Positions 1-9,454 of a stretch of 27,480 nt of DNA are shown here, one piece after another (the first letter of the stretch is position 1; each line of letters starts with the position of its first letter). This DNA comes from Gnetum montanum (Eukaryota; Streptophyta; Gnetopsida; Gnetales; Gnetaceae). The stretch covers positions 1-27,480 of the forward strand of contig MNCI01029111.1 in NCBI GenBank assembly GCA_015680685.1. Direction: 5' to 3'. Position numbers and translations under genes: made by a program. Under the pieces are notes generated by a model. That model saw nothing but the letters and a program-made list of their open reading frames with translations. It was not told the origin of the DNA and ran no database searches.

Positions 1-2
1 CA

Positions 3-209
3 CTCAAGAAGAGCAATATTCAATTAGAGCTGGTTGACTAGTCCACCACTATCCCCTTGGGACTTGTGGAGGACATTATTACCACTGTGTGTGGTTGGTT
101 ATACCCAACTAATTTCCTAGTGATAGAAGTCAACAATAATAAAGGGGACTTCCTAATTATAATGGGGAGGGCATGGCTCAATACCATAAACATGCCTAGG
201 AATCTATGA
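3..209 (+). pseudogene. decayed retroviral-type aspartic protease fragment (gag-pol)
   Basis: Frame 3 reads 69 codons with one internal stop at codon 13 and another stop at 207-209. The peptide contains, in order, an LVD-stop-ST segment, IPLGLVEDI, YPTNFLVIEV and FLIIMGRAWLNTI. This order matches the second half of plant Ty3/gypsy retropepsins, where an A/V-D-x-S segment is followed by P-x-G-x-x-E-D-V, then P-x-D-F-V-V, then the I-L-G-R-P-W/F-L motif that ends the protease. The catalytic D-S/T-G triad would lie upstream, outside the window. The stop inside LVD-stop-ST is best explained by a C-to-T change of a glutamine codon. The fragment is non-functional. The family call is firm by motif order; the lineage is not resolved. 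Confidence 0.72.
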
Positions 210-1055
210 TCTTTCCCTAGAAATATCTAAGGAAAATATTTATGGAAAGATCGAGAAGAAGAAAGTTCCATGCATCACATACAGTGATATAGAGGGTGAT
301 GACGTACAGGAGTGCTTAGCATTTCCTGTATGCAACCGGTGTGCCTAGGAAACTCAGATACAAAGGTGCCTATATGTAGCAACCACACAATAAGAAAACA
401 CCCAGTGGTTGATAGCTAATAAGGAGAGTGACTCACCAATATGCATGGAACTAACTGAGGGAATAACTTGCAACCACAACGAAAGTATAGATACATTGGA
501 GTATGAGCGTCGCCAACTTCCAACCCTTAATCTAAAAACATCAATTAGGAGAAGTTGGACACTTCTAAAAAATTCAAATAAGCACTCATTATTTCAGATC
601 TCTCCCTTTCAATTCAGTCATCGGGGAGATGGCCACCTATGCTAATCATTTGAGGCCCTTAGTTCTTTTAGGTTTTTTGTTTTACACATTTTTGTTTTAT
701 AAATTTCTTTAACTTTTCTTGTTTTTTTTTTACAACATCGTTTATAATTTTTCTTTTATTTGTGTGTGTATGTGTGTGTCTTATCCATTTTGTTAAGTTT
801 GTCACACAATAAGTGCTCTTAATGATGGTATGAACTGTTTTCTATTGGTTGCCAATGTTTGGTTTTTACCTTTAAGTGATGATGTTGATACTAAGGTATG
901 GTTCTTTTGATATAACAGGTAATGAGTCCACTACATCCATACATCCATAAATATCTATGGTCTCTCTTGGCTTGGAATTGTACAGTTCCTTTCCCAATAA
1001 TAAGAACTATCAACGAATTGGTGACTGGGTATTTCTCAAACTAAGGAAGGACTCA
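210..1055 (+). other. gene-free, decayed internal region
   Basis: After the protease fragment the frame breaks up. A 78-codon open stretch at 409-645 has no recognised motif and may be decayed linker between protease and reverse transcriptase. Positions 660-900 are T-rich, with a poly-T run near 725-732 and a GT microsatellite at 761-779. No RNA gene or host coding signature is visible. Confidence 0.4.
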
Positions 1056-1059
1056 AGGA

Positions 1060-1840
1060 TTGAAAAGGGTGTGACTTCAAGGGGATTTGATGCACTCGTG
1101 CTGGCCATTCTCTTGGGTGCTTGGATGTTTTCTTCTTGAGTTTTCTTACCATTTCAATGTTGCTGCATTATTGGGAAGCTGAGCCAATCAAAATAAAAAT
1201 AACAAAGGCTTTGCATGTTGTGGTTCTCACGCATAAACAAAAAAAAAAAAAAACTAGTGAGAATTCAAAGCACACCCCTTAGATGAAATAATCATTTGGG
1301 CTACAAGAACTGGTTATGGAACTAAAATAAACATGTTCCCTCTAACTAAGGCCCTTCTCACTTCCTACCTTCTCTTTCGTTTCGTCGGAATGGTGGTGGC
1401 TCTGTGGTGAAGGCATTCTTGTTACTACAAGTGGATGGATGGGCCATATGTATTAATGCAAAGTCACTGAATGTGGTTTGTTTGAGGCTGGATTTAGAAT
1501 GAGATCTACTAAGTCACATTAACCATTAATACACAAGGGGCTATACACCACCTTGTTCTTGGGATTCCATTCCATCCTCTTCTTTCCATCATTCTTTCTC
1601 CATTGTTCACCTCATTGTCGATTGTATCATTAGTGTATATTTTGGTTCACGCATTATTTTCTTTTTGGTAAATTCTTGTGGTTAAGAATTTAACTTTTGT
1701 TTCCAAATGACATTTCTAGAGCCTACGGACTCTTTAAATGTGGGAATGTTAGGGCATTAAGGGCATGATCCTGCTTTGGGGAGGACCCACTGGCATTCCT
1801 CTTTGGTGCATCAGTTAATTTATTTCCCTTAAAAAATTTT
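1060..1840 (+). repeat. conserved 3' non-coding block shared with the gag-only element (inverted copy at 11330-12095)
   Basis: Several segments match the reverse complement of 12095-11330 in the same order. They include AAGGGTGTGAC near 1065 against 12078, CCTCTAACTAAGGCCCTTC at 1339 against about 11800-11818, TTAATG...GTCACTG near 1452, and CTGCTTTGGGGAGGA(C/T)CCACT near 1771 against about 11365-11388. Both copies lie between the coding region and the polypurine tract of their elements, 0.7-0.9 kb from the 3' LTR. This is therefore an inherited 3' non-coding module shared by two element families, or the same captured fragment. A 15-base poly-A at 1239-1253 interrupts this copy. I recognise no protein in it; short frames in both copies read ASGSSPKQ, but they are not otherwise open. 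Confidence 0.6.
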
Positions 1841-2511
1841 GCAATCAACCTTATTTTGTTCATTTCCTTCTTGTCATCCATTTCATTGAAGTTACAATTG
1901 TCTCTTTTCCTCCATCTTTCTTGTTCCTTTCCTTTCTCCATTCTATTGCTACCGGAGGTTCACTCTTAGTCATGGGGGTCCTGACCCAGTTTTTTCGATT
2001 TTCTTCTAACCCCTACACCTTCGGTAGTCACCAATATTATATCTCCAGAATCTGCAATCAGCCATACCATAACTCAGCCAATGGACCTTTCACCGAAACA
2101 AGGTATCAACTGCATTGTGATTCATGTACCCTTGCTAATATAAGATGGTGTTGTGTGTGCAGATGGCAATCATACAACAATGGATTGGATCTGGAGGGAA
2201 CACTTGGAATGGATCGGTGCTGAAGCTGTTATGTAAGGAACAAGATTAATGGTGCGCTTACGGATGGACAACAAAAGGTGCAATCTTGGCGTTGGTAGCA
2301 GCAGATTTCTTCTCTCTTCTCTCTCAGTTGCCAAATAAGGCCTAATGTCGAATGTATAAAGTGTTCACTCTTGTTGTCGTGAACACTAGTTTTGTCATGT
2401 TCTATAATGATGATCCATTCACATATCATCCCATTCGCCATTAGTTCTATTCAAGTCAATAATCCCATACCTTCCCAATATTTTGTAAGGAACTCGAGGA
2501 TGAGTTTTTAT

Positions 2512-2526
2512 TTAGTCATGGGGGTG
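2512..2526 (+). promoter_or_regulatory. polypurine tract (plus-strand primer site) of family-B element
   Basis: TTAGTCATGGGGGTG abuts the TGATGGGACG start of the LTR at 2527. A G-rich purine run immediately upstream of the 3' LTR is the plus-strand priming site of LTR retrotransposons. The matching position in the 9451-15999 element reads CAATCATGGGGCTA on the minus strand, so the site is similar in both families. The first 14 bases recur exactly at 1966-1979. Confidence 0.7.
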
Positions 2527-3246
2527 TGATGGGACGTGATATCGCATACGCGATATTGCATCTTTCCCTACGATATCGTAGCCCGCTGCCAGTTCTATAA
2601 ATAAGAGGTGGCTCTCCCTTGTTTCTCCATCTAGATCTAGACCTTAGCCAAACTCTTGCCATTTTTCCATTCTAGAGTTAGAATAATTTCCATGTGCCTG
2701 CAGTAGGAGTCCNAAACTTTTGGATAAACCTTGTAGTGCATGGAGTAAGCTAAATAGGACTTAATTAATGTTAAATGTTAAATGCTTTATTAGTTAATTA
2801 AATCTCTCTCAACCCTTAACTCCTAGTTAAGTGCATTCAGTACGACCGCTTCGAGCATGTGCATTACGCTTGGTAATTCCAGTAACGAATAGCGTTTGGT
2901 AATCCCAGTAGTGTTGTATTGGTTCAGGGTGTGAAACGGCAAGTGGGAATAGATACTAATGCTAGGGTAATTAAGGCTTAGTTAGTTAAAGTTAGTTACT
3001 TAGTCTCTTCACCCTTTCCTCTCTTAGCATAAGCAATAAAAACATAAAAGATATAAAAATCACATACCTAAAACTCACTTAGCCATACAGCCATGACAAA
3101 TACAAGTGAGTTTGGGAGGACAACGATCGATTAACCTTAAGTTTTCCATAAGGTGTGTAAGCACTTAGTCTACGGAGTTCGACCAGATCGTGCGTGTAAT
3201 GCTTGTATTTGTATGGTTGAGTGCAGGGGTACCTCGCCACTCATCA
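2527..3246 (+). repeat. family-B 3' LTR (720 bp, internally deleted)
   Basis: It begins TGATGGGACGTGATATCGCA and ends GCCACTCATCA, giving TGATG...CATCA termini. It matches the LTR at 25901-26940 at both ends and through the middle, but is about 320 bp shorter. It lacks a ~75-bp segment that holds the AATAAA signal of the other copy, and a repeat-rich segment equivalent to about 26221-26500. The first deletion coincides with the only ambiguous base in the window (N at 2713). A TATAAATA box lies at 2596-2603. No PBS follows and the flanking 5-mers (GGGTG, CATAG) do not match. With the polypurine tract upstream, it is a 3' LTR rather than a solo LTR. Confidence 0.78.
2596..2603 (+). promoter_or_regulatory. 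TATA box of family-B LTR
   Basis: TATAAATA lies in the context TCTATAAATAAGAGGTGGC, which recurs exactly at 26013-26030 in the second family-B LTR. It sits about 70 bp downstream of the U3 start and just after the GATATC-rich segment, as expected for a U3 core promoter. Confidence 0.65.
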
Positions 3247-4911
3247 CATAGGTAAGAAAGATTATTTTAAATTACTTCTCATGTAGCTATCCTCTTTTGT
3301 TTTATGTTGTTATCCCTTCCTATTCCCTCTTTCTACTTTTCCATTTTCTTCTATGATGTTGAATTCTATGTTGAGATGTTGCTGAATTTTTTTAAGGTTG
3401 TGTCTAAACCTCCTTCCATCTTTTGTGTGTATTTGAAATTATGGAAATTTTCAAAACTTTCTTCTCATATATCTTATGTTTATTTTGATCACCTCTTGAC
3501 ATGATCTTGCTTATGATAAGAATTTTGAGGTGTATGAGCTTTTGTGGATTTTTGGCCATTTTTTGGCATCTTTTGAACTTTTGGAATAAAATAATAATAT
3601 TTGCATGATCGATTTTGCTCAATTAGTAGTGGAAACTATGAATCTTTTCGATACCATCATTTGCATGCAGTGGTGGAGTGTTCTTTAGTGGGACACACCC
3701 CACAAGAACAAGGGTTGTTGGATGGATTTCTTACCTGTGATTTTGATTTGTAAGTTCATGTGAGGCTATGGATTTAGTCAAGACCATGGCATTGAGTAGT
3801 TGAGTTTAGTGGTGTGTGGTGAGGCATAATCAAGACCTATCCTTCCAATCCTATGTGTGCCTCAGTCGTTGAGGATGTTAGTAGTAAGACTATTGCCAAG
3901 ACCTAGCCATGAGTAACTTGTTTGGGTCACAAGGCTAATTTGATGATAGTAGTAAAGTTATTCCAAGAGCTTTCAGTGAGTCCCTTTGGCATTGAGGATA
4001 ACCATGACTTTTATTCTCCATGAAAAGGGAAATATAATAACCTTTCTTATTTGAGGGGTTCTAACTCCTCTTACATTTCGATGCAAAGAGTCCAAAATAG
4101 ACAAGAAAGCATTAGAAGAGGAACATAGGACAAAAGATGAACCAATTTGGCACAAGATGGACCCTCTTACCTTGAAAAATAGTTTTTGTCCATTTTGTAT
4201 TTTTTTAAAGATAGAAACCTTGTACACTTTGGGGCTACTTGAGCCATGTAGTTGTTTTTGTAAATAAATAATAAAGTATGATAGATATGATTTTATTGAA
4301 TTTGCCATTGGAGTTGTGAGATTGCAAGGAACATTTTTCCTTTTAGTGCATGCAATATGTTTGGGAAAATTTTATACTATTATTTCATATTAATACTTTA
4401 TTATTTAATTTAATAAATTTCAGACATTAATAACTTTATTTCCATATGTCTATTTGAGATGAAACAAGTGTCATTGGGATTGTTATTTTGTATATATTTT
4501 ATGATGCATCTAGTAGAATTTTTAGACATTTATCTTTTTGTGGTTGCTTAAATTTCCATTTTTCATTAAATAAATTTTATAAAATTATCTATACATGCAT
4601 TATGAAATTTTGTTATGTTGTATTGCTTTATTATTTTTATGTTTTAATTAATAATTTTTTATCTATTTTATGGCTTCATTTGAAATTTCTAAATCAAGGT
4701 TAAATCCAGATCCTTGGGGTTTTGTAGCATCTCTATTAGTTATTTATAGGATAAATTATAGATAATTAATAGGGGTGTTACATTATGTTTATCATTGGTT
4801 TGATGTGCATGTTTTGTAATGATAGAATAATACCTAGGGAACTCACTCAATTTTTAGCATCTTTCATAGGTCACCATGTTAGGGTAATTATAATCCAAGC
4901 TATGTAGAACA
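3247..4911. other. AT-rich intergenic sequence, nothing recognised
   Basis: Immediately right of the family-B LTR there is no primer-binding site, so the LTR does not start an element here. Short open frames on both strands (for example minus 4308-3973) carry no motif and have the composition of random AT-rich DNA. The stretch 4330-4680 is especially AT-rich. GGGGTGTTACA at 4772-4782 resembles the 3' edge of some other plant LTR families, but I found no matching 5' edge. Confidence 0.4.
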
Positions 4912-7480
4912 ATGGGGAAGGAGGTTAAAAGAACTTAATCATCTATCTATGAACTCATGCATGATCCACCAATTCTTGAACAGGAGGAGGAAGAAGAACA
5001 TAGATTGTCCAATCTTGAGTTGGTCCTAAAAAGAGCTCCATCTAGAAGTAGATCCAAAAGTAATCCCTCACATTCTCAATCCTCTAGTTGAGCACATGCT
5101 CAATAGCAAGCTACCAAATAAGTATCAAAGGAGCTAGTAGGCAATGATCTAGAGACCAATGATGTTTAAGAGGGTGTAGGTGTGAATGATGTATGGTAGT
5201 AATCAATCAATGAAAAAAAGAATTATCACTAGTTCCTTGAGCCTGGCGCACCTTAGCTTAAGGAGTCACTGTAATGAACATGCTTCTATGACTATATTAC
5301 CCAATCCTTTATTTGGTATTGATATGTCATGAAGGAGTTCTACCTTAACATTGCAGCTGATAGTACCATGTCCTTTGTGGATGGAATTCCTATGTCCATA
5401 TTGAAATGGGTAATTTCCAAAGTCATAAGATTCCTTAATAAGCCAACAAAAAATTGGTGGCCATGGACCTAAAAGATAGAGTCCAAGCTAAGAACAAAGG
5501 TCCTTCTTGAGGTCTTTGACATGAATAAGACAGATGTAAAGATATCTAGACTTCTCTTAGTTTAGAATGTCATGTATGAGATTGTCATACATAATTTATT
5601 GTTTATCAAAAGACCATTGTTTATCTTTTCTTGGGGGGCCATGATTATGGTGATGATGAGAGGAAAGTGTTCCATGAACATCCCATATTTTCTCTACAAA
5701 TCCTTGATTCAAAACTTTGAAGATGTGGCTTATTATAGAAGGGAGATGTATACCTTTCTAGGGTTAGACAAAAACTTGGCAAACTAGTAGGCATACTCAA
5801 CCATGCGGGAAATTATTTCAAAATTGCAAGAATGATGGACTAGGAGAATGTTATGGTGGTAGCTCTAAGCTCTAAGATGATGTCTTGAGTTTGTTGGGTA
5901 GTATCCAATTTAGAAGATGAGATTCCTTCCAATAGAGGCATCATTGATCTGGTCATCAAAGCAACTTTGCGTATTCCAAACATGCGCACCCTCCATACAT
6001 TAAGCTTCACAACATATGTAGGTGTAGTAGCCTAGTTGATTAATCTTTTGATCACCCTATTTCATCATCAAGAAAAGTCAGAACCTCTTCATGATAGTGG
6101 TTTTTAGCTCATTATACACATTGAAGGTGATGGGTAAGCTACCATAATTCATATTAAATGATTGTAGGATCTTGATAGTAAATTTTTGTGCATGATGAAA
6201 GCCATGATGAGTGGGGAAGCTATAAGGAAGGATCTCTTCACATTTTCTCCTCCCTTGCTAGATGATCTACCCATGGGTCATCAAGATTTCCCTATCTAGT
6301 CTCATATCCATGTTCCATCAAAGAGTGTTTCCTCATCGCATAGGTCAAGGTACAACATGCATAATGTCCAACATGTGACAAAAGTCCTCTGGATACATGC
6401 TAATCAACTTGGAACTAGTTTCTAGGTAGAATAGGAGTAGAGAGTTTATTTAGAAATTGAGTTTCTATTGAGAAACATCTATAGCATGGTGGAGACCGAA
6501 CTTGTTAAAGTACAGGCTAAGTTGAATATTAATAATGTTGATAGAATCATCTATCTAAGGGGGTTGCATAGGAGCTACATATAGGTACAACGATTGCAAG
6601 AGTAGTTAGAGACTAGCACATGATTGGTATTGGCACCTTTCATAGTTACTTCAGAGGTACTGATTGAGCACCTGTAATCTCAATTATTCAAGGCATGTTA
6701 GGTGGGGGAAGAAGCTCTATTTATAAAAGATGATTTTGAGAGGTAGATTTGGATGTTAAAGCATTAGTCCTAGGAATGGGAGAAAATGCGCTAGGATAAA
6801 AGGAACAAGTACTCTCCCTTTCCTAGTAGGTATGAAGACTTGAGGATAAAAGATAGATCATAGCCCAATTTCAAGACAAATACCTTTGTATGAAAAATAA
6901 GCACTATAACTTGTGGTAGGAGTTGGTAGAAAAGATAATCAAGGAGACTAATGAGATGTGTAGATTGCATAGACTTGTAACTTTATTAAATGAACATGTA
7001 ACAAGAGAAAGGCATGAGATGAAGGAGAAATTCAATATATTGCATGCTAAACTCTAAAAAATGGCCAAAAGTAAGCCAATCTTGTAGGAAAGATGGACCT
7101 CTTAGAGAACATGTACATCCTTAGAGATGAAGCAGTAGTTGCAGTCCTTGAGAGGAAACTTAAGAAGGTAGAAGAAGATATGCAAGCAAAATGGAGAAGG
7201 TATTTATGCATAGTTCCAATTTTTGTAGGTAGACTACATATTGAGTTGGAGAAAAGACTGCATTAAGTAGCAGTTAAGTTGGAGGTTGCCCAACATGAGC
7301 TCTCATAGGTAAAGAGAAATTACATCAAGTAGTGGTTAAGTGGAAGATTACCCAACATAAGCTCTTACAATTCCAATTGGATGTTGAGGATTAAAGATAA
7401 GTGTTGCTGTGAGAGTAGGAACTGATGCATGAGTAAAACTAATAGCTTCAAGCCAATGTGATGGACCTTGAAACATAACT
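4912..7480 (+). pseudogene. decayed extra ORF (ORF1) upstream of gag: plant-transposon-protein-like N-terminus plus coiled coil
   Basis: From the ATG at 4912 one frame stays aligned for about 950 bp, broken only by stops (mostly TAG, TGA and TAA that look like decayed CAG, CGA and CAA codons). The N-terminus is acidic (LEQEEEEEHRL), then Ser/Arg-rich (APSRSRSKSNPSHSQSSS). A segment KEFYLNIAADSTMSFVDGIP and the later RGKCSMNIPYFLYKSLIQ recall the family often labelled putative plant transposon protein, where an EFY-x-N...F-V-R-G motif precedes an L-P-x-x-L-I segment; this match is from memory and tentative. A second frame from 6192 is Lys/Glu-rich with heptad-like stretches (NEMCRLHRLVTLLNEHVTRE), a probable coiled coil. 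A 62-bp tandem duplication lies at 7276-7370. The part from 5826 on is duplicated inverted at 25464-23700. Extra ORFs upstream of gag are known in the Ogre/Tat lineage. Confidence 0.5.
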
Positions 7481-8365
7481 ATAGAGATTTCATATGTTTA
7501 CATGAAGCACTTCTAGTTTTTTTTCTTCGCCACTACCCCCTAGCACTTCTTAGTGAGGTGGCTAATGTTATAATATAATCACAGTCTATATTTTTATATA
7601 GTTGTAATTCCTCCACATTGATCCTATTATGTGTGTAGTCCCTCTTTTGTATCTTGGATGTTAAAGTTATAGGACTAGCTTTACTCAATTATGGGGAAAT
7701 GAAAAGTCATCTAGTGGCAATTTGTAAGTCCATTGTAAGCCTTGGATTTGGGAAGTATTTCAAATGCCTTATGATTATAGTTCTAGCATGTGAGGCTAAG
7801 GTTTATACCTTCCAAGTTTTTATCCTTGCCTCCTATGTCATACTTCTAGGTTTTCTACATGTTTTGGGTTCCTTAGGATGCTTTCAATAATGTTCGAGCA
7901 TTCTAGGATCCTGTCAACATATTCCTTGATTTTCTAGCTTTTATCCAAAACTAGTGGTGAGAAGTATGGTTTGAGAGAGGAGGTGCACTAACTACCCTAC
8001 TTTAGCACATCTCCTACATTAGTGTAGGAATGATGATGAATCCCTTGCTAGGTTTGGATTGGCCACCTTACTCGTGGTGTGACTCAGGTTGGCCTAGGCT
8101 ATGTTATGGACCTTTGTTAATGCCTAGGTACTATCAAACCTTGAATGTCATTTTGCAAAAACTATAAATAACAGAGATAAGATCTCATAAATGGATGTTC
8201 ATACTTAGAAATTTTATTTAGCTTTTAACATCAGGTTTATGTAAAGAGATCTTCCTCCCTTAGGTAAGTTAATTTTCTTTCTATCTTATATGTGTATTTT
8301 AAGTTGTTGCATTTATAAGTGTAACTAGATTTTATGAGAGTGTTGCCTTGCTTATGTAGCTTGGA
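7481..8365. other. non-coding region between ORF1 and gag leader
   Basis: No coding signal beyond short chance frames is visible. It is retained in the right arm (about 22880-23700, inverted), so it belonged to the duplicated unit. No LTR or PBS separates ORF1 from gag in either arm, so both genes appear to belong to one ancestral internal region. Confidence 0.5.
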
Positions 8366-8370
8366 ATTGT
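8366..8370 (+). repeat. target site duplication ATTGT, left copy
   Basis: ATTGT lies directly before the TGATGAAGCA start of the + LTR. The same five bases follow the final TCATCA of the composite at 16000-16004. Five-bp duplications are typical of Ty3/gypsy integrases. The paralogous unoccupied site at 22870-22874 (minus strand ATTTT) aligns without gaps once one copy is removed. Confidence 0.88.
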
Positions 8371-9378
8371 TGATGAAGCAGCAGTTAGCTGAGATATTGT
8401 AGATGCTACATTGCATCTACATTATAGCATCCCTATCGGTGCATCTTAGTTGGTTGCTATATCATAGATGCTACATCGCATCTACATTATAGCATCCATA
8501 TCGATGCATCTTAGTTGGTTGCTACATCATAGATGCTACATCGCATCTATGATGTCATAGATGTGATATCGCAGTTATGTTAATGGGTATGCATTGATGC
8601 CACCTTGTTGATGTGATCCCATCAACATAATGTGTGTTTTCACCTATTAATACACATGCTTCAATCATGTATTTGACATTCTTTATCAATAGAGTAGTTG
8701 AACCCTTGTAGTTTTATTTCGTAGTCTTAGAAAACAATCAATGAGTGCCCACAGTGTGGATCTGAGTTAGTTGTATGGCGTCTTATTCGAGTGGCAGTGT
8801 ACCTAAACACATTCAATTAAGGGTAATAAAATCAAGATTGATTCTTATTCATTGCAGCAGTTTGAATTAGATTAAATTTACTTTCCATGTAATTTTACTT
8901 TACATGTACTTAATTAATATTTACGTTTCATGTACTTAGTTAATATTTACATTTCCATGCACATTAATCAATTGGCAGAATGAGTGTGGCTAGTTTCGAG
9001 CATAAACATGCATTTTCTTAGTAATCCTAGTAGTGGATACATGGGTCTAGGACATGTACAACAAGCTAGGAATGGACGCTCATTGCCCGTAGGCTAGTTT
9101 AGAATTTACTTTTCATTGTTAATTAGATTAAATAATTAATTTCTCTATTATCATTAGGAGTAACATAAAGCCAAAACAACATCAAAAATCATATGCCTTA
9201 CTTTAAACTAAACCATATGTGACAAAGCTATCACTAGTCCAAGTGGGAAGACAATGAACTGTGATCAATGCTTAACGATCTAGATGCACAACTAGCTCCA
9301 TTCATGAAATTTGACTAGATCATGTGTGAACATTTGTGATTCGTATGGTTGGTTGTAGGGGGTACATGTTGCTCATCA
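8371..9378 (+). repeat. family-A LTR, + orientation (supernumerary LTR of the composite)
   Basis: This 1,008-bp LTR starts TGATGAAGCA and ends GCTCATCA. U3 contains about 2.5 units of a 65-bp tandem repeat (8401-8560), each built from GATGCTA...TAGCATC inverted pieces. The TATA position reads TATTAATA (8645-8652) against TATAAATA in the minus LTRs. An AATAAA lies near 8827. Compared with the two minus LTRs it has more U3 repeats and lacks about 60 bp around 9030, so it probably derives from a different template than the rest of the composite. Confidence 0.85.
8401..8560 (+). repeat. 65-bp tandem repeat in LTR U3
   Basis: AGATGCTACA(T/C)(T/C)GCATCTAC recurs at 8401, 8466 and 8531, a 65-bp period, with about 2.5 copies. 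The unit contains GATGCTA and TAGCATC about 20 bp apart, so each unit can form a small hairpin. The minus LTRs hold only one degenerate unit. Confidence 0.8.
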
Positions 9379-9454
9379 TTGGCACTGTTGCTGGGGATCA
9401 AACCTGGGTCACTCGTGTGATAGGTGGGAATACTTACCACTATACTACAATGAT
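9379..9454 (-). tRNA. near-full-length tRNA-Asp copy (pseudogene) with CCA, fused to the LTR end
   Basis: Position 9379 is the usual one-base spacer after the LTR. 9380-9382 (TGG) is the complement of CCA, which eukaryotic tRNA genes do not encode. 9383-9450 is the reverse complement of a plant tRNA-Asp body from the discriminator to nucleotide 5; the last four bases (9451-9454) are shared with the next LTR terminus. Recognisable on the minus strand are TTGTAGTATAGTGG (A-box/D-arm) and GGTTTGATCCC (B-box/T-arm). Compared with the canonical plant tRNA-Asp(GUC) as I remember it, I count nine differences in the body. All are C-to-T or G-to-A and all lie in CG or CHG contexts. The anticodon position now reads ATC and the anticodon stem is broken, so it is a pseudogene. 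The CCA and exact abutment to the LTR show it came from the mature primer tRNA. Confidence 0.88.

Larger units (their letters stand above)
1..2526 (+). mobile_element. 3' internal part of a family-B LTR retrotransposon (truncated by window edge, pol mostly lost)
   Basis: The stretch ends in a polypurine tract directly abutting a family-B LTR at 2527, so it is the 3' internal part of an element entering from the left. A protease-like fragment opens the window. There is only about 2.3 kb between it and the LTR, and I could not recognise reverse transcriptase, RNase H or integrase blocks in any frame. The element is therefore deleted for pol, or is a non-autonomous derivative. Positions 217-1050 are AT-rich with T runs and one short GT repeat (761-779), with nothing else recognised. 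Positions 1060-1840 match the 3' non-coding part of the 9451-15999 element. The CTCGAGGATGAG string at 2493-2504 resembles the end of the pol region just before the polypurine tract in plant Ty3/gypsy elements. Confidence 0.7.

Noticed and set aside
1020-1049. GDWVFLKLRK in the 957-1139 ORF as an integrase C-terminal motif
   Set aside because: The residues look right but the surrounding peptide does not fit integrase, and the region lies at the edge of a block that is non-coding in the homologous element. Probably chance.
3973-4308. 111-codon minus-strand ORF as a host gene
   Set aside because: No domain, AT-rich composition, no promoter or splice context that I can support.
4772-4782. GGGGTGTTACA as the 3' edge of another LTR
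   Set aside because: No matching TGTAACA 5' edge, no PBS or target duplication found.
8401-8560. CRISPR-like repeats
   Set aside because: Head-to-tail 65-bp tandem units without unique spacers, inside a plant LTR U3.
9380-9454. A genuine genomic tRNA-Asp gene
   Set aside because: It carries the CCA complement, directly abuts LTR ends on both sides at PBS position, and its anticodon stem is broken. It is a copied primer, not a gene.
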